Source: Propionibacteriaceae bacterium (lineage in GTDB: Bacteria > Actinomycetota > Actinomycetes > Propionibacteriales > Propionibacteriaceae). From it: 64,000 nucleotides of DNA. The position numbers and the translations under genes are program-made. Within the stretch, counting starts at the first letter, position 1; every line of letters starts with the position of its first letter. Location of the stretch: positions 1 to 64,000 of the forward strand of contig JAISAO010000094.1 of assembly GCA_031266665.1 (NCBI GenBank), given 5' to 3'. The notes beneath the pieces were generated by a model that had not been told where the DNA came from, ran no database searches, and was given only the letters and a program-made list of their open reading frames with translations. Positions 38,501 to 46,392 of this stretch are shown piece by piece.

Positions 38501-39604
38501 GTGGCTGCCGAGGAGGCTCAGAAGTGACACTCTGGCAGTGATACGAGCCACGGGAGGCGCTTCGGAAAAGACTAGGTGGTGTAGCGCCCGCGCTCTGTCG
38601 TCTGTGTAGGAAGTGTAACTGCTTCCAGTGGTCTGGTTGATTAAGCGGATGTGGTTCCCCGACACCTCGTACTCTCGTCCTGCCATGGCGTTTCGCGCCC
38701 ATAGAGAAGCCACTGTCATATTCACAAGACGGTCGCCGGGCAATGCCAGACCTGTCGCTAGCGAGTGCAGTTGGCGCACCGCCTCCGGTTGCAGTGTAAT
38801 CCGATTGTTTATTGGATTTCGTTCGAACTCGGCAGGACCCCAGTCCGCAGTGATTTCAAAGATGTCGCCCCACCGAGAGTCCTTGAACTGGACGTAGGTG
38901 ACCAATGCACAGAGAGGGTCTGCGTCTATCAGAGCAGAATCGATTTCGTCTATGATCATCGCCGCCTCGTGAGGGTATTCTCCCAGACTCGACCTGGGGG
39001 CTCTACGCGTCCTGTTTAGGTACCCAGAAAGCAATTCATCAGAAGTTAGGTAGCTCACGCCGACGAACTCTGCGGGAGGCAGGCCATTTACAACCTTGAT
39101 GCCCAAGAACGACAGATAGGGTTCCACTCGTTCACGATCCCGCTCCGCGAGATACTGATTCACGGTAAGAACTAGTACTTGCCTGTACTGCTTGAGGAGG
39201 ACCACACAAGCCATTGCCACTGCGTATGTCTTGCCTTCCCCTGTGTCCATCTGGACGTTCATCCCGGTTGATAGGCAGTCGGCTGCGATAATCTGCGTGT
39301 CATAAGCGCTCGATCCCGGGGGTAGATCACACGGGTGTCGATTGAACGCCGCTACTGCCACCGCCAATGTATGCTGGTCTTCCATGTCACCGCGCGCTCG
39401 GGCGAGGCGTCGACGCACTGCGCCAATGATTCCGTGTCCGCTTGACGCGTCGACGCTCAACTCAGAGTATGACCGCACGAGTTCAGCGTCCGATTGACTC
39501 TCGTAGGAGCTGATCAGCATGCGCAGTCGCTTAGGCACGTCATCATTCGAGAAGAGTCGTGTAATAGCTGCGATCACGCGCTGCACCATAACAAGTACCA
39601 ACAT
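35519..39604 (-). CDS. SecA-like ATPase motor fused to a polytopic membrane domain
   Basis: 1361 residues; not housekeeping SecA. Residues ~80-560 carry SecA motor motifs: QIIAADCL, Walker A DTGEGKT (120-126), [10 protein letters not shown], Walker [12 protein letters not shown] (DEID 219-222), GCSGTAS (373-379, SecA MTGTA), [10 protein letters not shown], and [14 protein letters not shown] (SecA RGRAGRQGD). About 560-950 is a helical region without known motifs. About 965-1361 holds ten or eleven hydrophobic helices and ends RLVGIR. SecA has no such membrane domain and no zinc tail is present here. The ATG has GGAG 8 nt upstream. Codon use and G+C differ from neighbours, indicating transfer. 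Function in export or defence is unknown. Confidence 0.85.
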   Translation of the reverse strand: MLVLVMVQRVIAAITRLFSNDDVPKRLRMLISSYESQSDAELVRSYSELSVDASSGHGIIGAVRRRLARARGDMEDQHTLAVAVAAFNRHPCDLPPGSSAYDTQIIAADCLSTGMNVQMDTGEGKTYAVAMACVVLLKQYRQVLVLTVNQYLAERDRERVEPYLSFLGIKVVNGLPPAEFVGVSYLTSDELLSGYLNRTRRAPRSSLGEYPHEAAMIIDEIDSALIDADPLCALVTYVQFKDSRWGDIFEITADWGPAEFERNPINNRITLQPEAVRQLHSLATGLALPGDRLVNMTVASLWARNAMAGREYEVSGNHIRLINQTTGSSYTSYTDDRARALHHLVFSEAPPVARITARVSLLSLLGSHPVVVGCSGTASYDLLYYAQLFRTPTVTVPPKFPRFQSDPPTWLSLSRADTFNFIAEWAKSNPERPLIVAAHSQAEAIAATQALRERVEGRRINALTVFDHERTAAAIEYAGDCGVITIMNQGAARGVDIRSANNPMLMVLGHTREPRLDRQILGRVGRHGERFEAAFIVDPIDPLVLIFNATSQKIFRWAVNSAAGEELPSSRQMSRNLDKAQRQCWEADSARRQLSSALDDAKWNLEESISEVYAEFRSMVEASGIGEYVSKIGVNPSDKAVKYAEEALARRDQMDDPVRAFLEAVEVMPTDIRGRSSWQLVAAGRSTDADELASLAAWLRDVAGWLDQADGGVISGPTAYQVHLATDRRFWVESMPTWRSAEDCIAKVLGLANAAVIEQLNYELVSLETQESPATYWRKAALVCEGIESGWSRDAKGRVLDQLSRIDRLGELDGLFPKEFKLSAESVRTYAAQASKPVTSLSLDAELDADINARICAAVANLRSSGFPMDERTAILYATRLVKPMRSSLMSQDERHLRMRINSELTKFAMAGVSRRDCRVFEDLAVAVINDLALHGLCRSSVPRQHGLGPRVRQVASYVRTIPLQALFGLVVTAVLLLIGIAIPGAAPPQWVSSLVAVTGYGWITTNTGGTIVTALTLLWFLVNLLPNVDERIMLTTVGPLVSYGVATAVAFPQLGALALLTGLGWWLWAALLMAARRLVKDSLGADTLAFAVSVSAVGYVISHVAGLNWPSIVVGLWFLLASAAVITRIRIPILRSAKKTQTSGAEAFDFLSTELVLSVDPRLTSAVFAVPVAAFLAVDSIPVVQVFVIVQCVAFATLVRFRFDPRRVETILARRNLIAAEPDKLRSSLTLQTRWATLLPVSLGIVISVCVSLWPAARPTLELLLIAELVALVARYGWNSFELLVSARSQPITVIVDTGRSGQKMWSEFMDLCRSLRRRYWWFGALVIVVGLLDRVSAALDMGNLLGMAWDFLIRLVGIR

Positions 39605-39646
39605 GGTGACGTCTCCGATTCACTACTACCGATAGGCGATTCTTAG

Positions 39647-40207
39647 TCAGCTCGTCGGGAAGCGGGTGCTCATGTCGGCAACCACCCATTCCGTCCAGAG
39701 GATCGACCTCGACAGAATCTCCTGCAACTGAACCGGCGCTAAGCCAGCCCCAACAGGCAACTCATACGCGAGCGTGAGTTTGCAGCCCGACTGGACCCTT
39801 TCGGATTCAACCTGTGCTGCTGACTCACCGGAACCAGCAGAGATCACAACCTGGTTTGCGGTCGCTTTCATCGGGAGCCGTGCGCATTCTCGCTGGGCAA
39901 ACTCTTTGAGGGATATGAGATCGACCTCCGGGAAAACCCTCGCGATGTCTGCCTTAATGTACAGAACCGCCGGCTTCAACGGTTCGTTCTGGTAGGTGAT
40001 GGTCTTCACCATGATGGTGTAGTTGTCAAATCTCGCCGTGACCGTCTTCTCGGTGGTTGAGAAGCTAACACTCAAGGCGGCGAGTGTGCGCCCGATCAGT
40101 TCAGGCGTGACCTCGACCAGTAGTGATGTGAACCATGCGGGATCGCGCGCAGAATGAGTGCCCTTAAATACATTCGCCTCGCAATAGAGAGGTTTATCAT
40201 CCGCCAT
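39647..40207 (-). CDS. Unknown 186-residue partner of the SecA-like protein
   Basis: No family recognised. It lacks a signal peptide and membrane helix and reads as a mixed alpha/beta cytoplasmic protein with two parts: about 1-105 (SLLVEVTPELIGRTLAALSV, FDNYTIMVKTITYQNEPLKP) and about 105-186. ATG at 40207 (TTG at 40210 also open) with AAAGGGGG 8 nt upstream. Only 42 bp separate it from the SecA-like gene in the same direction, so they are probably co-transcribed. By size and position it could be a chaperone or adaptor for the motor; that is a guess. Confidence 0.65.
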   Translation of the reverse strand: MADDKPLYCEANVFKGTHSARDPAWFTSLLVEVTPELIGRTLAALSVSFSTTEKTVTARFDNYTIMVKTITYQNEPLKPAVLYIKADIARVFPEVDLISLKEFAQRECARLPMKATANQVVISAGSGESAAQVESERVQSGCKLTLAYELPVGAGLAPVQLQEILSRSILWTEWVVADMSTRFPTS

Positions 40208-40442
40208 CAACAGTGCCCCCTTTGGGATCGCGGGCTGTATCGTCGATCATGTGATAGCCTCACTTGAGTCACCTGATTCTTCTCATAATGGCATCAGCCG
40301 TCTGAATCCCACGGTCATAGCGCTGAGCCTCGCGTCGGACCAAGGCTTCGACGAGCGCAAAGGCAGAGGAAATGTTGGAGACTCCTTGAAGCTGAGCCAT
40401 CTGCCCCATCAGCCAGTCTCGCATATCCGTAAAATGACTGTT

Positions 40443-41125
40443 TCAGCCGAACTGTGCCATGTAATCAAGCGGTGTCCGCAGGCCTTTCGGATAACGACAG
40501 TCGAGGATGGCTTGCGTTTCCAGTGGCGTGAGAACTGAGGCTGTGACGCTATCAGGTCGCCGCCATGACTCGAAGAAGCCAACCAGTGTCTGATCCTCAT
40601 AGTCTTTGCTCGCAGTCGCGCGGAGCCGCCGCTCGACAATAGCCAATCGTCGCAGGCCAGACCAAGCGAGACAGTCGGGCGCGGATTGCGCTCGAATCGA
40701 GAGTTCTTCCAATTCATCTCGGACGCTGGCCGCCAGGAATGCGCCGCCTTGATCCCCCGCCTTGACCCCGAAAACAAACAAGGACATGGGGCGCGACGCC
40801 TCCACCGACGCGAGTCGGGCTCGGAAGTGGTCCGTCTCGCTGGGACAGTGGCAGGGCAGGGGTTCGCAGCGGCTTGGAGCGAGATGATCCGTGGAGTGAT
40901 ATCGGAGTCTTCGGTCTTGATGCCGAGTGCCCCGGCGATGGCGTCTTGGTCGTCGGGGTGAACAACGCGATGGGCGATCTTGAGGTTGGTGTTGCGGAGC
41001 ACTTCGGAATTAACTCTACTGGGACTTTGGTCGACGACGATGATCTGTTCGCCGAAGGCGCAAACTTCAGCAAACTTCAGCAAGCATACCAGAGAGTAAT
41101 GCGGCAGATGCGCGTCGGGCGCTGA
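40443..41125 (-). pseudogene. C-terminal remnant of a HerA-like ATPase gene, frameshifted
   Basis: Minus-strand fragments read MLAEVCAFGEQIIVVDQSPS, then RVNSEVLRNTNLKIAHRVVH and PDDQDAIAGALGI, the C-terminal signature of HerA/DUF87-type ATPases. A perfect 10-bp tandem duplication (AAACTTCAGC, 41061-41070 and 41071-41080) breaks the frame; removing one copy restores LLSGMLAEVCAFGEQ. A second frame change is needed between about 40840 and 40900 to reach the final open part (to the stop at 40443, including MSLFVFGVKAGDQGG). Walker A and B regions are missing. It lies first in the direction of the two genes downstream, suggesting a former three-gene unit. Confidence 0.65.
41061..41080. repeat. 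10-bp tandem duplication causing a frameshift
   Basis: AAACTTCAGC occurs twice in direct contact inside the HerA-like remnant. Ten is not a multiple of three, so the duplication itself is the lesion. Confidence 0.8.
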
Positions 41126-41139
41126 TGGCGCTAGAAGCC

Positions 41140-41149
41140 ACCCTCCGGC
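41140..41149 (+). repeat. Right copy of the 10-bp direct repeat flanking the foreign block
   Basis: ACCCTCCGGC, identical to 35509-35518. The sequence becomes strongly G+C-rich again immediately to the right. Confidence 0.45.
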
Positions 41150-41201
41150 CGCCGCGCCCCGGAACGACCGGTGCCGGCCGAGGAACCTCGGGTCAATATC
41201 T

Positions 41202-41207
41202 GATAAT
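41202..41207 (+). promoter_or_regulatory. -10 hexamer GATAAT of the Phd/VapC-type pair
   Basis: GATAAT ends 8 nt before the antitoxin ATG and lies in repeated TCTGATAA/TCTGATTC half-sites (41200-41214) that could form the autoregulatory operator typical of antitoxins. Confidence 0.45.
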
Positions 41208-41215
41208 CTGATTCT

Positions 41216-41506
41216 ATGGCTGCGGCTACCACGACTCCCGTCACCGTGTCCGCCACCGAGGCCAGTCGTCGGTTCGCGGATGTCATCGAGCGCGCCCGCC
41301 GGGGCGAGCGTTTCACCATCACCAAGAACGGCCGGCCGGTGGCCCGGGTCCTGCCGCCCGAGTCCCGGCCCAACGGCGGCGTCGTCCTGGCTTTCCTCGA
41401 CGCCTGGGAGGGAGGCGGGTTCGACGACCAGTCCGAGGCCGCCCTGCGGTCCTTCCGCGACCCCGCCCCGAGCGACCGGGAGCGCCTGGCATGGGCCGAC
41501 GCCTGA
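41216..41506 (+). CDS. Phd/YefM-family antitoxin
   Basis: 96 residues. The N-terminal DNA-binding part VTVSATEASRRFADVIERAR, then RFTITKNGRPVARVLPPE, is the Phd/YefM fold; the remainder would wrap the toxin. It overlaps the PIN toxin gene by 16 nt. It should repress its own promoter and neutralise the toxin at 41491-41898. A DNA -10 hexamer sits 8 nt before the ATG. Confidence 0.85.
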   Translation: MAAATTTPVTVSATEASRRFADVIERARRGERFTITKNGRPVARVLPPESRPNGGVVLAFLDAWEGGGFDDQSEAALRSFRDPAPSDRERLAWADA

Positions 41507-41898
41507 TATTCGACACCGGCGTTGTGGCCGCCTGGGAGCGCCGCCGCCTGGCCTGGGATTTGATCCTGGAGCCCGACGACGACCTCGGCCTATCCGTCGT
41601 GTCATTGGCCGAGCTGAGGGCCGGCGTCGCCTTGAGCCAGGCCGACCGCCGACCCCGGGCCGAGCGCTTCCTGGCCGAATTGCTCCGGCTTGTCGAAGTC
41701 CTCCCCTACGACGAGCAGGTGATAGCCCACCACGCCCGCCTGCTGGCCTGGACTCACCGCCACGGCGTCCCTCGCGGCGGCCTCGATCTGGTGATCGCCG
41801 CCACGACCGCCGCCACCGGCCGAACCCTTCTCACCCTGGACGGACGAGCCCGCTTCGACCAACTCCCCGGAGTCGAAGCCCGACTGCTGGACTATTAG
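41491..41898 (+). CDS. VapC-type PIN-domain ribonuclease toxin
   Basis: 135 residues. Acidic PIN residues are all visible: Asp8 (LIFDTGVV), Glu41 (SLAELRAGV), Asp99 (GGLDLVIAA) and Asp117 (LTLDGRARFD). The family cleaves specific tRNAs or rRNA when the antitoxin is lost. Start overlaps the end of the antitoxin gene. The gene looks intact, so the pair is probably functional. Confidence 0.88.
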   Translation: MGRRLIFDTGVVAAWERRRLAWDLILEPDDDLGLSVVSLAELRAGVALSQADRRPRAERFLAELLRLVEVLPYDEQVIAHHARLLAWTHRHGVPRGGLDLVIAATTAATGRTLLTLDGRARFDQLPGVEARLLDY

Positions 41899-42002
41899 CA
41901 GAGCGTGTAGCCATGGCCGTGCGGGCGAACCCGTCTGACGACGGGCGGGCGAGGTGGGGCTGGCGGCCTCGGGCGCGACTCGGGCTAGCCGGTTCAGGGG
42001 AC

Positions 42003-42263
42003 CTACTTGTCCCCGTAGTGGCCGCCGCACTGCGCGACCTGGACGGTGTCCCCGACCACCCGGTAGACGAGCCTGTTCCAACCGTCGATACGCCGTGATC
42101 GCCATCCCGCCAAATCGCCCCGAAGCAATTCAGGTTGACCTAAGCCGGTGCCCTCGCCGCGCTGGATGTCGGCGATCAAGCGATGCACCCGCTTGAGCAA
42201 GCGCTTGTCCGAGGAACAGGCGATGTAGTCTTCCCACCCTTCCTCAGTAAACGCCACCTTCAT
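42003..42263 (-). CDS. YoeB/Txe-family mRNA interferase toxin
   Basis: 86 residues. Residues matching the catalytic set of E. coli YoeB are present: Glu45 (GQPELLRGDLAGWRSRRI), Arg64 (DGWNRLVYRV), His82 and Tyr83 (CGGHYGDK). The family cuts mRNA in the ribosomal A site. The ATG overlaps the antitoxin stop by 4 nt (ATGA). Confidence 0.88.
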   Translation of the reverse strand: MKVAFTEEGWEDYIACSSDKRLLKRVHRLIADIQRGEGTGLGQPELLRGDLAGWRSRRIDGWNRLVYRVVGDTVQVAQCGGHYGDK

Positions 42264-42532
42264 CGGGAGGCCGCCTCCAGCGCCTCCAGTGTCGTAACCT
42301 GGGCGAACTCTCCCCGCTCGGCCCTCGCCACCGACTGGGCCAGGCGAGCTTGATGGGGTTGGCTGTGGAACGGGTCGGCCTCCAACGGGAAGGGGATGGT
42401 CCCCGTGCGGGCGACCGCTTTGAGGAACACGGTCACGGCGGCGGTCATCGACAAGCCGATGTCCTCCAGGACCTCCTGGGCGTCCTGCTTGACGGAGTCT
42501 TCGATCCGCACTGTGACCGCTGATGTTGACAT
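42260..42532 (-). CDS. RelB/DinJ-family antitoxin paired with a YoeB toxin
   Basis: 90 residues. The N-terminal ribbon-helix-helix region SAVTVRIEDSVKQDAQEVLE, then IGLSMTAAVTVFLKAVAR and IPFPLE, is typical of RelB/DinJ. ATG at 42532 is preceded by AAGGAG at 7 nt; a longer open frame upstream lacks support. YoeB normally pairs with YefM, so this is a mixed pair. A TATGAT hexamer lies ~35 nt upstream. Confidence 0.85.
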   Translation of the reverse strand: MSTSAVTVRIEDSVKQDAQEVLEDIGLSMTAAVTVFLKAVARTGTIPFPLEADPFHSQPHQARLAQSVARAERGEFAQVTTLEALEAASR

Positions 42533-42755
42533 TGGTGTGCTCCTTAGCGCTGTTTGTGCTGAAGAAATCATATCAACCGTGGACTGATCGTACCTGATGC
42601 TGTCACACTCTCGATTCGGCCGCGACTCCCCCGACAGGCCGCCGCCGAGGCCGACGACCCGATGGCGAGCGGGCGGCGGCCCGTGCTGAGCGGCGGCACC
42701 GACCATCGTCTGGCGGCGCTCGCGCTGGCCAGGCCGATTATCGGTGGACAGGGGC

Positions 42756-45527
42756 TCAGGCCAGGCGGCGGTCCCGAGCCACCAGCACGACGCCGCCGCA
42801 GACCAGCAGCAGAGCCCCCATCAGGCCCAGCGGCCAAGGCACTCGCGCGCCGGTCCCGGACAGTGGCTGCGGAGTCGGCGTCGGGGTCGGCGTCGGTTCG
42901 CGATGCTGGCGCAAGTGGACGGTGATGGTCTGGTCGACCGCTGGATCGTCGTCGTAGGCGTCCACGTTATCGAGGCTGACGTAGTCATAGCTGGCGGGCG
43001 TCCCGGCCTGGGCCATCGCCGCGCTGAAACCGACCGCCGAACCAGACGGGCCGATCAGAACCGTCCTAGTGCCGATCGCCGGAGCCACCTCGGCGCCGTC
43101 GGCGTCGTCATCGACATAGACCACCCGGACCGTCTGCTCGACCGGCCCAGTCACAACAACCACAGTGGTGTCTGTGGCAGTGTTGTTGATCGGCGTCAGA
43201 TCGGCCCCTTGACTGCCGTCGTCGGCCGCCGTGGCCGTGGCCGTCAACTCGGACTGGTCAACCGCCGTCGCCGCGGTCCGGACGTTCACGGTGAAGACCG
43301 CCGAAGCCCCCAGAGCCAGGTCGAAGGTGGGCCAGGTGACAGTGCCGGCAGGGCTGGCGCCGGACTGGCCAACAGACACGATGGTTTGCGAGCCAGCCAG
43401 TTCGAGCGACAACGCGACACCGGTCACACCGACCGCGCCGTCGTTGCGCACCGTGACGGTGTAGGTCCGCGCCGCTGAGGGGGTGGTCACGGTCGCTTGG
43501 TCGGTCACCGTGACGGAGATGTCTGGACGGGACAAGACCGTCTGCGTGCAAGCGCTGGCCAAGGCGGTTAAAACAGCCTGCGTCCCCGCCTCGCCGCCGT
43601 TGACGAAATCATCGAGGTCGAAGATCGTGCCGCCGCTGTCGGCTATCAAATCACTATACAACTCACGGTATAACGTTGCGGGGTCGGGCATTATACCGAA
43701 AAGAGTGGCCCCGGCGCCTTGCAGGGCCGCCTCGGCGTCGGCCTCCGTGACATCCCCCTGATCGCCGCCCTCGTCGGTCACCAGGACTAAGCATTTACCA
43801 GCCTCCGGCCGCAGTCCGACCCGTGACTCCAAAGCTGTCGCGACGGCGTTCAGGCCCATTTCAGTGGCCCCATCGCGCTTAAAATAATTAACCGCCTGGG
43901 AGAACGCGTTGAGATCGTCGTCCGCCACCTGCAACAATAATGGCACAGGGGTGCTGGCGGCGCCGCCGAACGCCACCACGCCGAACTGATAGTCGATGCT
44001 TCCCCCGAGCTGGGTGGCCAGAGAGTCGATGTTCTGCCACACGGCATTCTGGTATGAGGACGTCGACCCTGAATCGTCCATCAAGAATATGACATCGCCT
44101 TGGGGCAACCCGAACAAAGCGAAATCGTTGCCGCTGCTGACGGCGCCATGGTCGCTGTCGCCGGCGAACTCGGCCGTGGCGGATTGGCCGCTGGACCAGG
44201 GCAGACGGACCAGGCCCTCACCCCGCGCGTCAGTCGTCACCGTGGCGCTATGCCCGCCGACGGTGACCGTCACCGGTTGGCCGGCCAACTCGACCCAGCC
44301 CGCCCGCTGCCACAGCTTGATCCGCAGGGTCACCTCGCCGCCCGACTGCGACCCCGCCACCGGCTCGACCCGTAAATAACTCACAGACTGGACGACCGTG
44401 ACGACGGTCGTGTCGGACAGCGTCTGTATCCTGCCGCCGGAGTCTAAACTGCTAAGGGTCAGCGTGACCGTGTACGTGCCCACCGCCGCGTAGGCGTGCC
44501 GCGATATGAAATTCCCATACACATAGCTCGACTGGCCGTCGCCGAAATCGACTTTATAGGTCGCCAAACCGCTATAGGTCGCCCAGTCGCTATAGGCCGT
44601 CAAGTCGCTAGTGGGCGTCGAGGCGGAGAAATCGAAGACGGCGACATCCACATAGTCCTCCCCGGCCCCAGTGTCCACCCCGACCGTCAAATCAGGCCCG
44701 GCCTCCACCACCGGATCGGACGCCGCCCCCCGCAGAGCGCCCAACGGCGCCAAACCGAGCCCGGCGAGACCCCCGCCGGCCGTCAAACGGACGGTGGCGT
44801 CAGCCGTGAACGAGTCCCCCGTCACCGGATCAAAGCCGGTGACCGTGTAAGTGAAACTATCCGCGACGAAACCCGGACCGGCCGTGTAAGAGCACCGCCC
44901 CGCGCCGTCACAGGTGGCCGTGCCGTTGGCCGGCTTCCTCCAAACGCTCAAATGACCGCCATAAGGCAAATAATCATTGGCCAACACGTCGAAGCCGACC
45001 GTCTCCCCCGGGGTCACCTCGACCAAATCGTCGAACAAAGACACTCCGCCCGAGGGCACGACCTCGAGGCTGACCGTCGCCTCGGCCGTCAAACCGGCCG
45101 GGTCAGCGATTCGGTAGACGAAAGCGTCCGCGCCCGTGTAGTCGGCCGCCGGCCGGTGGGAGCAAGACCCAGACTGGTCGCAGACCAACTCGCCGTGGGC
45201 CGGCTGGGAGATCAAGGCGAAGGTCAACTCGTCGCCGTCCGGGTCGTGGTCGTTCGCCAAGGGATTGAACGAGATGATCAGACCGTTACCCACGGTGAAG
45301 GCGTCGTCCACCGCCAGCGGGGCCTGGTTCTGGTCCGCGTCGGCCCGGGCCGGCGCCACGGGCGCAGCCGAGACGATCAGCCCGGCCAAGGCGACCACTG
45401 CGGCGACAGCGACCAACCCGCCCCCCAGACGACTGGTGGCCCGAGGGCGGCCCCTGGACACCAGCCGGGAGAACCAACCGGACCGGGGGGAAGGGTTGGA
45501 CGAGCGAAAAGGGAACAACAAAGGCAT
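42756..45527 (-). CDS. Large VWA-containing surface protein with sortase-like anchor
   Basis: 923 residues. A long signal peptide (about 1-62) ends APARADA. Two cadherin/VCBS-like modules follow (about 66-245, APLAVDDAFTVGNG), a PKD-like module (about 270-390), an Ig-like module, a von Willebrand A domain with MIDAS motif DDSGSTSS (about 480), a DUF11-type repeat (about 690-795) and a MucBP-like module (about 800-875). The end has LSGTG, a hydrophobic helix and ARDRRLA, resembling a sortase substrate though not LPXTG. Probably an adhesin or pilus-tip-type protein. G+C is slightly lower than in neighbouring housekeeping genes. Confidence 0.8.
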   Translation of the reverse strand: MPLLFPFRSSNPSPRSGWFSRLVSRGRPRATSRLGGGLVAVAAVVALAGLIVSAAPVAPARADADQNQAPLAVDDAFTVGNGLIISFNPLANDHDPDGDELTFALISQPAHGELVCDQSGSCSHRPAADYTGADAFVYRIADPAGLTAEATVSLEVVPSGGVSLFDDLVEVTPGETVGFDVLANDYLPYGGHLSVWRKPANGTATCDGAGRCSYTAGPGFVADSFTYTVTGFDPVTGDSFTADATVRLTAGGGLAGLGLAPLGALRGAASDPVVEAGPDLTVGVDTGAGEDYVDVAVFDFSASTPTSDLTAYSDWATYSGLATYKVDFGDGQSSYVYGNFISRHAYAAVGTYTVTLTLSSLDSGGRIQTLSDTTVVTVVQSVSYLRVEPVAGSQSGGEVTLRIKLWQRAGWVELAGQPVTVTVGGHSATVTTDARGEGLVRLPWSSGQSATAEFAGDSDHGAVSSGNDFALFGLPQGDVIFLMDDSGSTSSYQNAVWQNIDSLATQLGGSIDYQFGVVAFGGAASTPVPLLLQVADDDLNAFSQAVNYFKRDGATEMGLNAVATALESRVGLRPEAGKCLVLVTDEGGDQGDVTEADAEAALQGAGATLFGIMPDPATLYRELYSDLIADSGGTIFDLDDFVNGGEAGTQAVLTALASACTQTVLSRPDISVTVTDQATVTTPSAARTYTVTVRNDGAVGVTGVALSLELAGSQTIVSVGQSGASPAGTVTWPTFDLALGASAVFTVNVRTAATAVDQSELTATATAADDGSQGADLTPINNTATDTTVVVVTGPVEQTVRVVYVDDDADGAEVAPAIGTRTVLIGPSGSAVGFSAAMAQAGTPASYDYVSLDNVDAYDDDPAVDQTITVHLRQHREPTPTPTPTPQPLSGTGARVPWPLGLMGALLLVCGGVVLVARDRRLA

Positions 45528-45721
45528 GGCACCCCTGACACGAAGACTCCCGGCGGCCGAGGCCGAATCCGGGCGATTGAGGCTTTCTCAGAAGCGACGC
45601 TACACCCATCGGGGACACCGCTAAACCTCATCCGTCCCCTGACACGGCGTCCTTCCCCTGGCCCGGCCACGGCACCTCCAGACCGACCGCTGGCGGTCGG
45701 CCGGACGTCGGCGCCAACCGG

Positions 45722-46156
45722 CTACGAGGTGGCGGTGTCGCCCTTCCAGTGGCTGTAGCCGTCGGTGATGACGTAGACCTTGCCGATGCCGTAGGCCACC
45801 ATCTGGTCGGCCGCCGAGCCGGGCCGGCCGTCGTCCGGGCCGTCGCCGTAGACCAGATAGGTGGCCTTCTTGGAGAAGCCCTCCAGGGCGGCGCCGAAGC
45901 CGGGCGAGTTGACCTCGACGCTGTAGGCGTTGACGATGTGGCCCTGGGCGAACTCGGGCTGGTCGCGGACGTCGAAAATGACCACGCCTCGGACGTCGTC
46001 TTGGGCCAGCAGCTGTTGGGCCTCGGCCGCCGTCAGGTCGACCCGACCGGTGGCGTCCTTCAACTGCTGCATCCGGTCCCCCCCGGAGCAACTGGCCAGC
46101 GCCCAGGCCAGCGCCGCCACCAGCGCCAGCGCCACAACCACTCGCAACCGCTTCAT
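45722..46156 (-). CDS. Rhodanese-like lipoprotein without catalytic cysteine
   Basis: 144 residues. Lipoprotein signal with Cys23 in ALASCSGG. The rhodanese fold is recognisable (VVIFDVRDQPEFAQGHIVNA, ITDGYSHWKG), but the active-site loop reads LVYGDGPDDGRPG where a Cys follows VY in active enzymes. It is therefore unlikely to transfer sulfur and may bind a ligand or partner outside the membrane. GGGAG 5 nt upstream of the ATG supports the start. Confidence 0.85.
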   Translation of the reverse strand: MKRLRVVVALALVAALAWALASCSGGDRMQQLKDATGRVDLTAAEAQQLLAQDDVRGVVIFDVRDQPEFAQGHIVNAYSVEVNSPGFGAALEGFSKKATYLVYGDGPDDGRPGSAADQMVAYGIGKVYVITDGYSHWKGDTATS

Positions 46157-46312
46157 CTCGTCTCCCTCGTCAGCCGGAATCTCCCGTCCGACTTTACCGG
46201 GTCGCCTCGACGGCGCTGGCCGGGGCGAGGCCGGGCGCGGAGCCGAGGAGGCGCCAGAACCCGCCCCCGGGCCGGCTCGGCGGCGGCCCGAGGACGGCTG
46301 GTGGGCGGACCT

Positions 46313-46360
46313 GGGACGACTTGTGGGCGGACCGGAGGCGGACCGGGGACGACTTGTGGG
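46313..46360 (+). repeat. Direct repeat GGGACGACTTGTGGG upstream of the reductase
   Basis: Exact 15-bp copies at 46313-46327 and 46346-46360, 33 bp apart. The second copy runs into the LacI-type operator, so the pair may reflect duplication of a regulator or polymerase contact. Confidence 0.5.
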
Positions 46361-46370
46361 AGCGCTTCCA
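46357..46370 (+). promoter_or_regulatory. LacI-family operator TGGGAGCGCTTCCA
   Basis: A near-perfect palindrome with the CGCT centre typical of LacI/GalR regulators; one mismatch from the CebR-type box TGGGAGCGCTCCCA known in actinobacteria. It lies between the expected -35 and -10 positions of the promoter below, so binding would block transcription. Confidence 0.7.
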
Positions 46371-46379
46371 AAACGGTGT

Positions 46380-46385
46380 TATAAT
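46380..46385 (+). promoter_or_regulatory. -10 hexamer TATAAT of the aldo/keto reductase gene
   Basis: A consensus TATAAT ends 7 nt before the ATG at 46393. No Shine-Dalgarno sequence is seen, so the mRNA would be leaderless. Confidence 0.6.
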
Positions 46386-46392
46386 GCCCCAC

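Noticed and set aside
35519-39604. Housekeeping SecA or the accessory SecA2
   Set aside because: Motor motifs diverge (DEID, GCSGTAS, RVGRHGE) and the C-terminal third is a membrane domain; neither SecA nor SecA2 has one, and the gene is foreign in composition.
40874-41125. 83-codon plus-strand frame over the HerA-like remnant
   Set aside because: Antisense to the recognisable HerA-type motif on the minus strand; no homology seen.
43480-43761. Short plus-strand frames inside the surface-protein gene
   Set aside because: Shadows of the minus-strand adhesin with no motif of their own.
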